DNA from: Mycobacterium triplex
GTDB lineage: Bacteria; Actinomycetota; Actinomycetes; Mycobacteriales; Mycobacteriaceae
DNA: 64,000 bases
Reading direction: 5' to 3'
Assembly (NCBI RefSeq): GCF_000689255.1
Contig: NZ_HG964446.1
Coordinates: forward strand, 4,445,250 to 4,509,249
The position numbers were made by a program, and so were the translations under genes. Positions 53,284 through 62,242 of the stretch are shown piece by piece. Numbering within the stretch: position 1 is the first letter of the stretch; every line of letters begins with the position of its first letter. A model generated the notes under the pieces. The model was not told where the DNA came from and made no database searches. It worked only from the letters and a program-made list of their open reading frames with translations.

Positions 53284-54780
53284 ATGACAAAACCCCCGGA
53301 TTGGGAGGAGACGCTCACCGACCTCGACCGTCGGCGCCGGCACGCGTGGGGCATGGGCGGGCCCGAGCGGCTCGAGAAGCATCGCGGCAAGGGCAAGCTC
53401 GACGCCCGCGCCCGCATCGAGCTGCTCCTGGACCCGGGCACCTTCCGCGAAATCGGCACCCTCGTCGGCGGCGAGATCGCGGCCGACGGGCTGGTGGTCG
53501 GCTCGGGCTCGATCAACGGCTCGCCGGTGATGCTCGGCGCCGAGGACTTCACCACCCTGGCCGGCAGCATCGGGCCCGGGGGCAACTCGAAGCGCTACCG
53601 CATCGCGGAGCTGGCGCTGCGCGACAAGACGCCGCTGGTGATGCTGCTCGAAGGCGCCGGCTTTCGCCCCGGCGGCGGGCACTACGGGCGCGCCCCCACC
53701 GACCTGCTCGCCCAGGCACAGTGCTCGGGCAAGGTGCCGACCGTCGCCGCGGTGCTGGGCCCCTCGGCCGGACATGGCGCGCTGGTGGCCCCGGTGTGCG
53801 ACTTCCGGATCATGAGCACTCAGGGCGCGATCTTCACCGCGGGGCCACCGGTCGTCAAAGAGTCGACCGGAGAAGACATTTCGAAGGAGGACCTCGGCGG
53901 ACCCGTCACCGCCTTGCCCAGCGGGGTGATCCACAACGTCGCCGAGGACGACGAAGCGGTGATCGCAGACATTCGGCGTTACCTGTCCTACTTCCCGCCG
54001 AGCGCGTGGTCGTATCCCCGCCCGCTGCCCCGCGACGAAGACAGCGAGCCACGGCCGACGCCGGAACTGCTCGACATCGTGTCGCGCGACAACCGCCGCG
54101 TCTACGACATGCGCGCGGTGCTCGACGTGGTCTTCGACCGGCCGGACTGGTTCGAAGTCCAGCCCCAGTACGGCAAGGCGATCATCTGCGCGCTGGCCCA
54201 TCTCGGTGGCCACCCGGTCGCGGTCGTCGCGAACCAGCCCAATGTGCTCGCCGGCTCCATCGACGCCGACGCCGCGGACAAGGCCGCGCATTTCATCATG
54301 GTGGCCGACTCGTTCCACCTGCCGCTCATCTTCTTTGCGGACAACCCCGGCATGCTGCCCGGGAGCCGATCCGAGCGCAGCGGGGTGCTGCGCGCCGGCG
54401 CGCGGATGTTCGCGGCCCAGACGGCGGCCAGCACCGTCAAGCTGCATGTGACGCTGCGCAAGGCATACGGATTCGGGTCGATGGTCATGTCGCTGCTGGG
54501 TTTCGATCACCAGAGCGCGACCTTCGCCTACCCCGGCGCCACGATGGGCGCGATGAGCGCGGCCGCGCTGGGCCGGGCGACGCACGCCGGCGAGGACGTC
54601 ACCGCGAAGCTGCGTGACGCCGAGCTGCAGGCGTCCTATCGCTCGGCCGAAAGCATGGGATTCGACGAACTCATCGACCCCCGCGAGACTCGCGACGCCC
54701 TGCTGGCGTCCCTGCTCCGCGGTCTGTCGGCCCGGCAGGCCGCCGCCGAGCCGGTGAGCCGGACCGTCATCATGCCCTAG
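53284..54780 (+). CDS. acyl-CoA carboxylase carboxyltransferase (AccD-like) subunit
   Basis: 498 residues, two crotonase-fold halves (N-half DRRRRHAWGMGGPERLEKHRG, AGHGALVAPVCDF; C-half YGKAIICALAHLGGHPVAVVANQ, DNPGMLPGSRSE, YPGATMGAMSAAAL). In the biotin-dependent reaction this subunit moves CO2 between biotin and an acyl-CoA; it could also run as a decarboxylase. No biotin-carboxylase or biotin-carrier gene is present nearby, so a shared AccA subunit would be needed. ATG 53284 follows GAGGTAGGAAAG. Confidence 0.88.
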   Translation: MTKPPDWEETLTDLDRRRRHAWGMGGPERLEKHRGKGKLDARARIELLLDPGTFREIGTLVGGEIAADGLVVGSGSINGSPVMLGAEDFTTLAGSIGPGGNSKRYRIAELALRDKTPLVMLLEGAGFRPGGGHYGRAPTDLLAQAQCSGKVPTVAAVLGPSAGHGALVAPVCDFRIMSTQGAIFTAGPPVVKESTGEDISKEDLGGPVTALPSGVIHNVAEDDEAVIADIRRYLSYFPPSAWSYPRPLPRDEDSEPRPTPELLDIVSRDNRRVYDMRAVLDVVFDRPDWFEVQPQYGKAIICALAHLGGHPVAVVANQPNVLAGSIDADAADKAAHFIMVADSFHLPLIFFADNPGMLPGSRSERSGVLRAGARMFAAQTAASTVKLHVTLRKAYGFGSMVMSLLGFDHQSATFAYPGATMGAMSAAALGRATHAGEDVTAKLRDAELQASYRSAESMGFDELIDPRETRDALLASLLRGLSARQAAAEPVSRTVIMP

Positions 54781-54892
54781 CCGGCTCGCGCCGCATATCG
54801 ATGTTCGGCAACTCTTCACCTTGACACCACTATGCCGTTGGTGCGGTCGTTGCTAGCCTCCAAACCGGCCGCGACCTAAGGGGATTGACCGC

Positions 54893-55852
54893 ATGACGAA
54901 CGCCCCATCCCCTGCATCGGGCGGTCGACGCGGACATCGCGTGCGTCCCGCCGGGTCTTTAAGTGCCGACGGTCGCCAAATGACTTATGGCACTGCGCTT
55001 CGCGACGACATCCACGGCGAGCGTGTCACGCCGCTCATTGGTGTGTTCGACATGTTCTCCGCCTCGCTGGTGGCCCAACACTACGGCGGCATGTTCATCT
55101 CGGGCTTCGGCTTCGCCGCCTCGTATTACGGCCTGCCCGACATCGGTTTCATCGCATGGCCGGACATGGTCAACTTCGTGCTGCGGCTTCGGCTGGCCTT
55201 TCCACGACAGCATCTTCTCGTCGACATCGACGACGGCTACGTCGACCCGGAGGTCGCCTGTCACGCGGTGGAGAACCTGGAACATATCGGCGCATCCGGG
55301 GTGATCCTCGAGGACCAGAAGCGGCCCCGGCGTTGCGGACACGTCGACGGCAAGCAGATCCTCCCGCTCGACGAATACCTGGAGAAACTGCAGCTGGTGC
55401 TCCAGACCCGTACCGACCTGGTCGTGGTGGCCCGCACCGACGCAACCGAGGAAGACGAGATCCTGCGTCGGGCAGAGGCTTTGGCGGCCACCGACGCCGA
55501 CGTGCTACTGGTCGACGGGGTGCGCAGCACGGACTGGATCCGCAGGGTCCGCGGCGTCGTCGGCGATAAACCGTTGCTGTTCAACCAGATCGCCGGCGGG
55601 AAGTCGCCGCGGCTCTCGCTGACCGAGCTGGAGGACCTCGGCGTGAATGTGGCGATCTACTCGACGCCGTGCCTGTTCGCCGCGCACGCCGCCATCGAGG
55701 AAGCGCTGCTGAAGTTGCGGGCCAACGACGGCCGGTTACCCGAGGCCGACACGGGCGCAGTCGGCGTCGCGCATTCGATCGAGTTGTTCGAACGAAACAT
55801 CTCACGGCATCACGGTGAACCGAGCAGTCTCGGTGTCACCGCCGCGGGTTGA
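54893..55852 (+). CDS. isocitrate lyase/PEP mutase superfamily protein
   Basis: 319 residues. IGVFDMFSASLVAQHYGG, DIDDGYVDPEVAC (metal Asp pair) and EDQKRPRRCGH: the R-R-C-G-H loop with its Cys is the lyase-type catalytic motif (K-K-C-G-H in isocitrate and methylisocitrate lyases). It therefore probably cleaves a C-C bond in a 2-hydroxy- or 2-alkyl-succinate-type acid. The N-terminal ~30 residues are an unconserved basic leader; AAGGGG stands before ATG 54893. An isolated TTGACA at 54821 lacks a good -10. It ends 7 bp before the convergent LLM gene. Confidence 0.87.
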   Translation: MTNAPSPASGGRRGHRVRPAGSLSADGRQMTYGTALRDDIHGERVTPLIGVFDMFSASLVAQHYGGMFISGFGFAASYYGLPDIGFIAWPDMVNFVLRLRLAFPRQHLLVDIDDGYVDPEVACHAVENLEHIGASGVILEDQKRPRRCGHVDGKQILPLDEYLEKLQLVLQTRTDLVVVARTDATEEDEILRRAEALAATDADVLLVDGVRSTDWIRRVRGVVGDKPLLFNQIAGGKSPRLSLTELEDLGVNVAIYSTPCLFAAHAAIEEALLKLRANDGRLPEADTGAVGVAHSIELFERNISRHHGEPSSLGVTAAG

Positions 55853-55859
55853 CGTCCGG

Positions 55860-56909
55860 CTAGCCCGCGGAACCCGCCCGGTAGGCCGCGACCACCGGCT
55901 CGAGTTCGTCGGGTGTGGCGCCGTGCATGATCACCGCGTCGGCGCCGTACTCGAATTCCTTGCGAATGCGCTCCGCACACTCATTCGCCGATCCGGTGGC
56001 CGAGGGCTCCAGCCACTCGTCGGGGATCAGCGTCGCGATGTGCTCGATCTGCTCGGCGGTGGCCTTGTGATCGATCCCGCCGGCGATCGAGGTGACCACC
56101 GAATCTGCCCGGAACCGGGCCAGCACCGCGGGATCCCAGTCGTTGGTCCGCACCATCAGGTCGCCGTAGCCCTGCAGGTAGGTGGCCAGCCGGGCGACGG
56201 TCTTCTTCAGCCGCAGCGCTTCGGGGAGGTGGTCTCCGACCGTGGCGAAGCACGACCACACCCGCACGCTGTCGGGGTCGCGGCCCGCCTTCTCCGCCGC
56301 GGATTTGACGGTTTTGACGCAGCGCTGCAACGTCTCCGGCGTGAAATAGGTGTGCAGGATGACGTCGTCGAACGCCCGGCCGCCGAGCGCGAGCGTGTTG
56401 GGCCCGAACGCCACCAGCGCCAGCCGGATGTCCTCGTTGAAGTCCGGGTCCAGGAACAGGATCGGGTATTTGCCCATCGGGCCTTCGTGGTTGAAGATCA
56501 GCTCGCCGTGGAACAGCCGCCGCATGACCTGGGCCCAATCCTCCATCTGTGCGGTCGTGACGGCCGGGATGCCGAACGCGCCGTAGATCGCGGCGATGCC
56601 CCGGCCGATGCCCAGCGTGAACCGCCCGCGGGAGAGCCGGTGCATCGTGGTCGCCCACGAGCCGGTGATCAGCGGATGCCGGGTGTTGTGATTGGTTGCC
56701 GCGGTGGCGATCTGCATCCGGTTGGTCACCGCGCAGGCCGCTCCGACCAGTGACGACGCCTCCTTGACGTTCCAGCGCTCGGAGATGAACGCGGTGCCGA
56801 AGCCCAGCTCCTCGCCGCGGCGTGCTTCGTCCATCAAGGTCGCCGGGCCCTCGCCCCCGGCGCCGGCCAGCAGGTAGTAACCCAACTCGTCAAGTGCGCG
56901 ATCAGTCAA
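55860..56909 (-). CDS. LLM-class (F420-dependent-type) oxidoreductase
   Basis: 349 residues, TIM-barrel luciferase-like. ELGFGTAFISERWNVKEASSL, RMQIATAATNHNTRHPLITG, LSRGRFTLGIGRGIAAIY. I prefer the TTG at 56909 because it follows AAGGAG by seven bases and overlaps the previous stop (TTGA); an ATG at 56936 would require a seven-codon overlap plus no ribosome site. It belongs to the operon that runs from 60518 down to 55860. Substrate unknown. Confidence 0.82.
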   Translation of the reverse strand: MTDRALDELGYYLLAGAGGEGPATLMDEARRGEELGFGTAFISERWNVKEASSLVGAACAVTNRMQIATAATNHNTRHPLITGSWATTMHRLSRGRFTLGIGRGIAAIYGAFGIPAVTTAQMEDWAQVMRRLFHGELIFNHEGPMGKYPILFLDPDFNEDIRLALVAFGPNTLALGGRAFDDVILHTYFTPETLQRCVKTVKSAAEKAGRDPDSVRVWSCFATVGDHLPEALRLKKTVARLATYLQGYGDLMVRTNDWDPAVLARFRADSVVTSIAGGIDHKATAEQIEHIATLIPDEWLEPSATGSANECAERIRKEFEYGADAVIMHGATPDELEPVVAAYRAGSAG

Positions 56910-57286
56910 TTCCAAACTCCTTGGTGGTAGCCGCAATTCCAGACTTCGGTGATCCGGCCGGCAACGACGCGGAACACCTCGATGCTGGCGATGTGGGTTT
57001 TGTCGCCGTCGCCGGTGGTGATGGTCGAGTCGTAGACGATGGCGACGTGCTCGCCGTCATCGTCGGCGATGACGCTGTTCAGGTCGAAGTGCAGTGACTC
57101 GACGTGCTGCCACATGTCGGACACCCGGGCGACGGCCTCGGCGTGGGTCAGTGTTCGCGCCTCGCCGACCTCGTGCCGGATGACGGTGTCCCCCAACAAC
57201 TCTTCGGCCAGCTCGATGTTGCATTCGTTCCAGACCACCAGGTTGTACAGTTCGACGACTTCGCGTGCGGTGCGAGTGGCCGTCAT
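56906..57286 (-). CDS. SnoaL-like/NTF2-fold protein
   Basis: 126 residues, ATG overlapping the upstream hydrolase stop (ATGA). REVVELYNLVVWNECNIELAEE, RHEVGEARTLTHAEAVARVS and ITEVWNCGYHQGVW fit the SnoaL-like polyketide cyclase / isomerase fold. Acidic and His residues in the pocket would allow proton shuffling on a ring substrate. Sits between the alpha/beta hydrolase and LLM genes in the same operon. Function beyond the fold is unknown. Confidence 0.75.
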   Translation of the reverse strand: MTATRTAREVVELYNLVVWNECNIELAEELLGDTVIRHEVGEARTLTHAEAVARVSDMWQHVESLHFDLNSVIADDDGEHVAIVYDSTITTGDGDKTHIASIEVFRVVAGRITEVWNCGYHQGVWN

Positions 57287-58431
57287 CGCTGGGACACCGG
57301 TTCTGGCCCGTTTCGCGAGACGACCTCGCGCAGGAATCGCTCGGAAACCTTCTGCACGCGCCGGGAAAAAATGTGGCCCACGTGGCTGCCGTCGTACCAA
57401 TACAACTGGCCGCCCCAACGTTCCTGCAACGCGTCGGTGGGCTCGCGCATCGCCATGCGATCGTGCCATGCCCCGACGATGAGCCGGCGCTGCGGCGGCG
57501 GCGCCGGATCGGCCGCCAGCGGGTCGATCACCGACGTCAGCTGCGCGACCGTCGGGGATCCCAGCAGTTCCCGGAAGCCGTCCCGGGCCGATCCCCAGCG
57601 GGAGAGGTGCCGGGCGATCATCGCGTTCAGGCCCAGAATCGGGGTGTAGAGCGCCACCGCGTCGATTTGGCGCTCCAGGTGCGAAACCAAAGCTGCGACC
57701 GGAGTGCCCATCGAAATGCCGGACACCACAACGGCACTGGCCTGCGGTTGCACCCAGCGCAGCACGGCGCGCACCTCCGACACCGACCGCATCATGCCCG
57801 CGACGTTGCCGAGCGGATCCATGTCCGGATACGCCGGCCAGTCCCGGCGCCGGCACCCGTGGCCGGGCTGCACCGGCATCGCGACGTTGAACCCCAGCGT
57901 GTGGTGGATGTGGCCGATGCGCGACAGCAACAAATCCCCGGTGCCGCCCTGACCGGCTCCGTGCACCCAGATCAGCCACGGCCGGGGCCGGTCGCGGTGG
58001 CGGCACAGGTGCACCACCGCCCGGGCCGGACCGCTCAGACCCTCGGCCGCCAGCGCCCGGGGCAGTTGCGGGTCGTGTTCGAACGTCAGCCGCTCGTACG
58101 CCAGCCCGCCAATACGGCGTCGCCGTATCGACTGCACCTGCAAGGGTTTTGGCGCGGTATGCGCGCCGTCGATGCCCAGCGCCGACAGCTCCTGCGCCGC
58201 CGGCGCGCACGCGCTCAACGGCCGGACATCTTTGGTCAGGTCTCCGCCCAGCAGCGAAAAGCCACTCAGCACAAGTTCGTCCAGCATGACCTCGCCGAAC
58301 TGGCGCACGCCCCGCGCCGACGCCGGGACCCAACCCGTCGATTCGTTGAGGCCGGCCACCGTGCGCGGCAGCACCATGCCCAGTTCGCGGCCGATATCCA
58401 AGGACCGTCTCGCCGGCGAAAACCCAGACAT
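57283..58431 (-). CDS. alpha/beta hydrolase
   Basis: 382 residues from ATG 58431; the longer open frame upstream (to 58860) is a shadow of the monooxygenase gene. Oxyanion HGAG (WVHGAGQGG), nucleophile elbow GISMG (VVVSGISMGTPVA), Asp in VGAWHDRMA and His in SHVGHIF give a complete triad. The N-terminal ~90 residues look like an accessory helical lid. Located directly after the Baeyer-Villiger-type enzyme, it is well placed to hydrolyse the ester or lactone that such an enzyme would make. Confidence 0.85.
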   Translation of the reverse strand: MSGFSPARRSLDIGRELGMVLPRTVAGLNESTGWVPASARGVRQFGEVMLDELVLSGFSLLGGDLTKDVRPLSACAPAAQELSALGIDGAHTAPKPLQVQSIRRRRIGGLAYERLTFEHDPQLPRALAAEGLSGPARAVVHLCRHRDRPRPWLIWVHGAGQGGTGDLLLSRIGHIHHTLGFNVAMPVQPGHGCRRRDWPAYPDMDPLGNVAGMMRSVSEVRAVLRWVQPQASAVVVSGISMGTPVAALVSHLERQIDAVALYTPILGLNAMIARHLSRWGSARDGFRELLGSPTVAQLTSVIDPLAADPAPPPQRRLIVGAWHDRMAMREPTDALQERWGGQLYWYDGSHVGHIFSRRVQKVSERFLREVVSRNGPEPVSQR

Positions 58432-58450
58432 GCCGCTCACCTTAAACCAG

Positions 58451-60073
58451 TTACGCCAACTTGAAACCGGTGTACCCGCCGGCGGCGATTTCGTCGCAGC
58501 GGCGCCGATATTCGGGGATCCCACCGGTATAGCCCATGTACATCCGCTTCTTGCCGGGCACGTTGCCGCCGTTGTACCAGGAGTTGCAGGACGGGTGAAC
58601 CAACACCGTCGGGGCGACCAGCGCGGTGGCGTGGTCGATCCATTCCTGCTGCGCGGTGCCCAGCGCCTCGATGGTGCGGATGCCGTTGTCGCGCAGATAC
58701 GCGATGCAGTCGCCGATCCACTCCACGTGCTGTTCGGCCGCCGCGACGAAGTTGGTGGCCGCGCTCGGGCTGCCCGGACCCTGGATGGTGAACAGGTTCG
58801 GGAAGCCGGCGACGGCCAACCCGAGGTAGGACAGCGGCCCCTCGGTGGCCCAGAACTCACCGAGCGACATCGCGTCGCGACCCCGGATGTCGATGCGGGA
58901 CAGCGCGCCGGTCATCGCGTCGAAGCCGGTCGCGTAGATGATCACGTCGAGGTCGTATTCGGCGGCTTCGGTGCGGATACCGTGCGGTGTTATGTCGCGG
59001 ATCGGCGCCTTGCGCAGGTCGACGAGTGTGACGTTGTCCCGGTTGAACGTCTCGTAGTAACCCTGGTCGATGATCGGCCGCTTACATGCGAACGGATGCA
59101 CGGGGACAAGCGATGCGGCCGTCTGCGGGTCCTTGACGATGCGCGCCACCGCCTCGCCGTAGAGCTGGCCGGCCATTCGGTTGGCCTCGATGTCAAAAAA
59201 GATGTCACTCCAGTTGAGCGCGCCCATCACGCCGTGCTCCTCGATGGCGCGCAGCTGCTCTTCACGCGAGGCCGACTTGATCGGCGGGCTGCTCAGCATC
59301 TCCAGCAGTACGGAAAAGGCGCTCAGCCGGGCGGCCCCGATCGGGTGGGCCCGCTGGGCTTCCCGGATCTCACCGTATCGGCCTTTCATCTCGTCCAGCT
59401 CGCCCGGTTCGAACCGGTGCACCCGCCAGGGCAGCGTGTATGCGGGCGAACGTTGAAATACGCAGAGCTGCAACGCTTGTCGAGCCACGACGGGGATGAG
59501 TTGGACTCCGGTGGAGCCGGTGCCGATCACCCCGACCCGTTTTGCGGTGAGGTCGAAACCCTCCTTGGGCCAGCGGCTGGTGAACAGCGACGCTCCGGCG
59601 AAACTGCCCATTCCCGGGATGTCGGGCTCCAGCGGTACCGACAGGATGCCGGAGGCCGCGACGACGAACGGGGCGACAAAAGACTCGCCGGATTCGGTGC
59701 GCACCAGCCACACCGCGGCCTCTTCGTCGAACTCCATCGCGACGACCTTGGTACCGAACGCAATATCGCGACGCAGGTCCAACCGGTCGGCGACGAAGTT
59801 CAGGTACGCCTCGATCTCGGGCTGGGCCGGCATCGACTCCGTCCAGACCCATTCCTGCTGAATCTCGTCGGAGAAACTGTAGGAGTATTCGATGCTTTCG
59901 ATATCGCATCGCGCACCCGGGTAACGGTTGAACAGCCAGGTGCCGCCGACGTTTTCGGCCATCTCCAGCACCCGGGTCCGCAGTCCGAGCTGTCGCAGGC
60001 GATGCAGCATGTACAGTCCGGAGAACCCGGCACCGATCACCAGCACGTCGAAGGACGCATCGGAATCAGGCAT
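58451..60073 (-). CDS. Baeyer-Villiger-type flavin monooxygenase
   Basis: 540 residues, two-dinucleotide-binding flavoprotein: FAD site GAGFSG (14-19), GGTWLFNRYPGARCD, and NADPH site GTGSTG. The BVMO fingerprint F-x-G-x-x-x-H-x-x-x-W-P reads FAGASLFTSRWP (158-169), with Phe164 where His is normally strictly conserved (codon TTC). Near the C-terminus FNGGNVPGKKRMYMGYTGG is typical of the family. It would convert a ketone to an ester or lactone. ATG 60073 (a GTG at 60082 is in frame) overlaps the SnoaL gene's stop. Confidence 0.88.
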   Translation of the reverse strand: MPDSDASFDVLVIGAGFSGLYMLHRLRQLGLRTRVLEMAENVGGTWLFNRYPGARCDIESIEYSYSFSDEIQQEWVWTESMPAQPEIEAYLNFVADRLDLRRDIAFGTKVVAMEFDEEAAVWLVRTESGESFVAPFVVAASGILSVPLEPDIPGMGSFAGASLFTSRWPKEGFDLTAKRVGVIGTGSTGVQLIPVVARQALQLCVFQRSPAYTLPWRVHRFEPGELDEMKGRYGEIREAQRAHPIGAARLSAFSVLLEMLSSPPIKSASREEQLRAIEEHGVMGALNWSDIFFDIEANRMAGQLYGEAVARIVKDPQTAASLVPVHPFACKRPIIDQGYYETFNRDNVTLVDLRKAPIRDITPHGIRTEAAEYDLDVIIYATGFDAMTGALSRIDIRGRDAMSLGEFWATEGPLSYLGLAVAGFPNLFTIQGPGSPSAATNFVAAAEQHVEWIGDCIAYLRDNGIRTIEALGTAQQEWIDHATALVAPTVLVHPSCNSWYNGGNVPGKKRMYMGYTGGIPEYRRRCDEIAAGGYTGFKLA

Positions 60074-60518
60074 CGTCACCACCGGTTATCCGCAGCATCG
60101 TCCGGGTCAGGTGCAGGCTCTTGATCCGCCAGGCGCCGTCGGCCTTCTCGTAGGTCTCCCGGTAGTGGCCCGCGCCGTGCATCTGCCGGCCGTCACCGAA
60201 GATCAGCAGGTCCTCCATCGCCCAGATGCCGGTGGCGGTGTCGGGCGAGGTGAGCGTCAGCTCCGGGGTGTGGCAGTGGTGCATGGTGGCCACACCCTCC
60301 AGGCCGCCCAGCACGGTCGGCACGAAGTTGTCGACGCCCTCGATCGGCGGTGCGGTCATCGGGTCGGCACCGCCGACGGACACCGCCATGTCCAGGGTGA
60401 CCACCACGTCGGTGGTGAACACGCCGCGCCAGGATTCGACGTCTTTGGTGTCCAGAAAACGGCAGTACCGCGCCTTCAATTTCCGAATCTCTTCCAGCTC
60501 ATCAGCCGCCTGAGTCAT
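60066..60518 (-). CDS. SnoaL-like/NTF2-fold protein
   Basis: 150 residues from ATG 60518, with AAGGAGCGAT just upstream. ELEEIRKLKARYCRFLDTKDVESW is the classic SnoaL_4 start; VVVTLDMAVSVGGADP, TMHHCHTPELTLTS and MHGAGHYRETYEKADGAWRIKS follow. Close relatives are bile-acid dehydratase/steroid-isomerase-like proteins. First gene of the operon 60518-55860, divergent from a Rieske operon; the spacer contains ATACT-N11-AGTAT near 60556-60580 as a possible operator. Confidence 0.8.
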   Translation of the reverse strand: MTQAADELEEIRKLKARYCRFLDTKDVESWRGVFTTDVVVTLDMAVSVGGADPMTAPPIEGVDNFVPTVLGGLEGVATMHHCHTPELTLTSPDTATGIWAMEDLLIFGDGRQMHGAGHYRETYEKADGAWRIKSLHLTRTMLRITGGDDA

Positions 60519-60605
60519 ATCGCTCCTTGCCGTGCGCGGGCCAGCCTGCTGAAATCTATACTGTAACGGACTTAGTATCAGCGAAACTACTACGGGAGGA
60601 CGGGC

Positions 60606-61598
60606 GTGCGGGTCCCTTTCACCTGGAAAGTCACCGGCTGGTTCATGGTCGGGTGGTCCCCCGAATTCCCCGTCGGCGAGGTCCGGCCGCTGCAGTATTT
60701 CGGCGAGGATCTCGTCGCCTACCGCGACGAGTCGGGCGAGCTGCACGTGCTCGAGGCGCACTGCAAACATCTCGGCGCCCACATCGGTCACGGCGGCAAG
60801 GTGGTCGGCGACTGCGTCGAGTGCCCCTTCCACGGCTGGCGCTGGGGCCCCGACGGCACCAACCGCTACATCCCCTATCAGCCGGACCGCCCCAACAAGG
60901 CGCTGCGGCTCAAGTCATATCCCGTCCGGGAGCAATACGAGTGCGTGTTCATCTGGCATCACCCGGAAGGCACGGAGCCGCAGTGGGAAATGCCGGACAT
61001 CTTCTTGAAGTTCCCGCAGTTCGAGACGGACCCGGCGGGCTACTACCGGGCGTATCCGGAGTTCTCCCGGCGCGCCGAGCGCGAACCGGTGCATCCCCAG
61101 ATCGTCGCGGAGAACGCCCCCGACAGCGCTCATTTCGAGTACGTCCACCACGCGACGGTGACGCCGCGGGTGCTGGACTGGAAGATCGTCGACCAGGAAT
61201 GGCAATTCATCGCGGGCTGGCCGGATGCGCGCAGCGACAATCCCGATGATCTCGCGCTGCGGTTCCACAGCCACCTGTTCGGACTGGGCGGCGCGATCAG
61301 CGTCTTCGAAGGCGCGCAGAATCATCGCCTGATCTTCACCTGCACGCCGGTCGACGACGAATGCTCGGACCTGTTCTACTCGATCTGGTGGCCGCGAATC
61401 CCGGGCGACGACTCCGATGTCCCGGAGGGCAAGCTGCGCGACCTCATCGAAAAGCAGTTCCTGTCCACCGTCTTCGACGACCTGGAAATCTGGCGCTACC
61501 AGAAGTACGTCGAACATCCGGCACTGTCCAAGGTCGACGCGAAAGGCTATATGGCACTGCGAAAATGGGCGACGCAGTTCTACGACGTCCCAGCATGA
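60606..61598 (+). CDS. KshA-like Rieske oxygenase
   Basis: 330 residues from GTG 60606 (GGGAGGACGGGC upstream). Rieske ligands C53/H55 and C73/H76 (CKH ... CPFH), iron site ENAPDSAHFEYVHHA with H176 and H181. One-subunit design like that of ketosteroid hydroxylase oxygenases; the N-terminal FTWKVTGWFMVGWSPEFP is the same module as in the 15240-16349 protein, so the two are paralogues. First gene of the final operon, ATGA-coupled to the isochorismatase-fold gene. Confidence 0.88.
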   Translation: MRVPFTWKVTGWFMVGWSPEFPVGEVRPLQYFGEDLVAYRDESGELHVLEAHCKHLGAHIGHGGKVVGDCVECPFHGWRWGPDGTNRYIPYQPDRPNKALRLKSYPVREQYECVFIWHHPEGTEPQWEMPDIFLKFPQFETDPAGYYRAYPEFSRRAEREPVHPQIVAENAPDSAHFEYVHHATVTPRVLDWKIVDQEWQFIAGWPDARSDNPDDLALRFHSHLFGLGGAISVFEGAQNHRLIFTCTPVDDECSDLFYSIWWPRIPGDDSDVPEGKLRDLIEKQFLSTVFDDLEIWRYQKYVEHPALSKVDAKGYMALRKWATQFYDVPA

Positions 61599-62242
61599 GC
61601 CGCCAACTCGCCGACGTCCTCGAACCCGGGCACACCGCGATCCTCACCCAGGAATGCCAGGGCGCGGTCATCGGCCCGAACGCCGGATTGGCGGCACTCG
61701 CCGAAGAGGCCCGCCGGGAGGCGTTACCCAACATCGTGCGGCTGTTGCCGGCGGCCCGGGCGGCCGGTGTGCAGGTCGTGCACTGCCTGGTGCAGCGGCG
61801 CCCCGACGGCCTCGGCTCCAACCACAACGCCAAGATCTTCACCATGAGTCGCGGCCCCGGAAAAGGAGGAGTCGACATCGCACCGGGCACACCCGGAGCC
61901 GAGCTGCTTCCCGAATTGGGCCCTGATCCAGCCGATCTGGTGCTGCGCAGATGGCACGGCGTGGGACCGATGGGCGGCACCGACCTGGACGCGGTGCTGC
62001 GCAACCTCGGGGTGTCCACGATCGTCGTCGTCGGTGTTTCGCTGAACATCGCGATACCCAACGTCGTCATGGATGCGGTCAACGCCGGCTACCGCGTCGT
62101 CGTGCCCGCCGACGCCGTCGCGGGCATCCCCACCGAGTACGGTGCTGCGATGATCGCCAACACGCTGTCGCTGCTGGCAACGATCACCACGACCGACGAT
62201 CTGCTCCAGGTATGGCAGCAGCAGGCCAAAGGATCCGCATGA
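61595..62242 (+). CDS. isochorismatase-fold (cysteine hydrolase family) protein without catalytic Cys
   Basis: 215 residues, ATG 61595 overlapping the Rieske stop. The fold is clear (RLLPAARAAGVQVVHCLVQ, GGTDLDAVLRNLGVSTIVVVGVS, GYRVVVPADAVAG), but the catalytic Asp, Lys and Cys expected for amidase/isochorismatase members are Glu (LTQE), Arg (LRRWHG) and Ala (LNIAIPN). It may bind or act on a substrate by a different mechanism. I recognise a mycobacterial subgroup with the same pattern, so this is probably not a private mutation. Confidence 0.8.
   Translation: MSRQLADVLEPGHTAILTQECQGAVIGPNAGLAALAEEARREALPNIVRLLPAARAAGVQVVHCLVQRRPDGLGSNHNAKIFTMSRGPGKGGVDIAPGTPGAELLPELGPDPADLVLRRWHGVGPMGGTDLDAVLRNLGVSTIVVVGVSLNIAIPNVVMDAVNAGYRVVVPADAVAGIPTEYGAAMIANTLSLLATITTTDDLLQVWQQQAKGSA

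Noticed and set aside
52978..54819. 613-codon minus-strand frame opposite the carboxyltransferase
   Set aside because: Low-complexity shadow; the plus-strand AccD-like protein has conserved crotonase-fold motifs.
57283..58860. 525-residue version of the alpha/beta hydrolase
   Set aside because: The first 143 residues come from the opposite frame of the monooxygenase gene and are Arg/Pro/Ser low complexity; the fold begins at ATG 58431.
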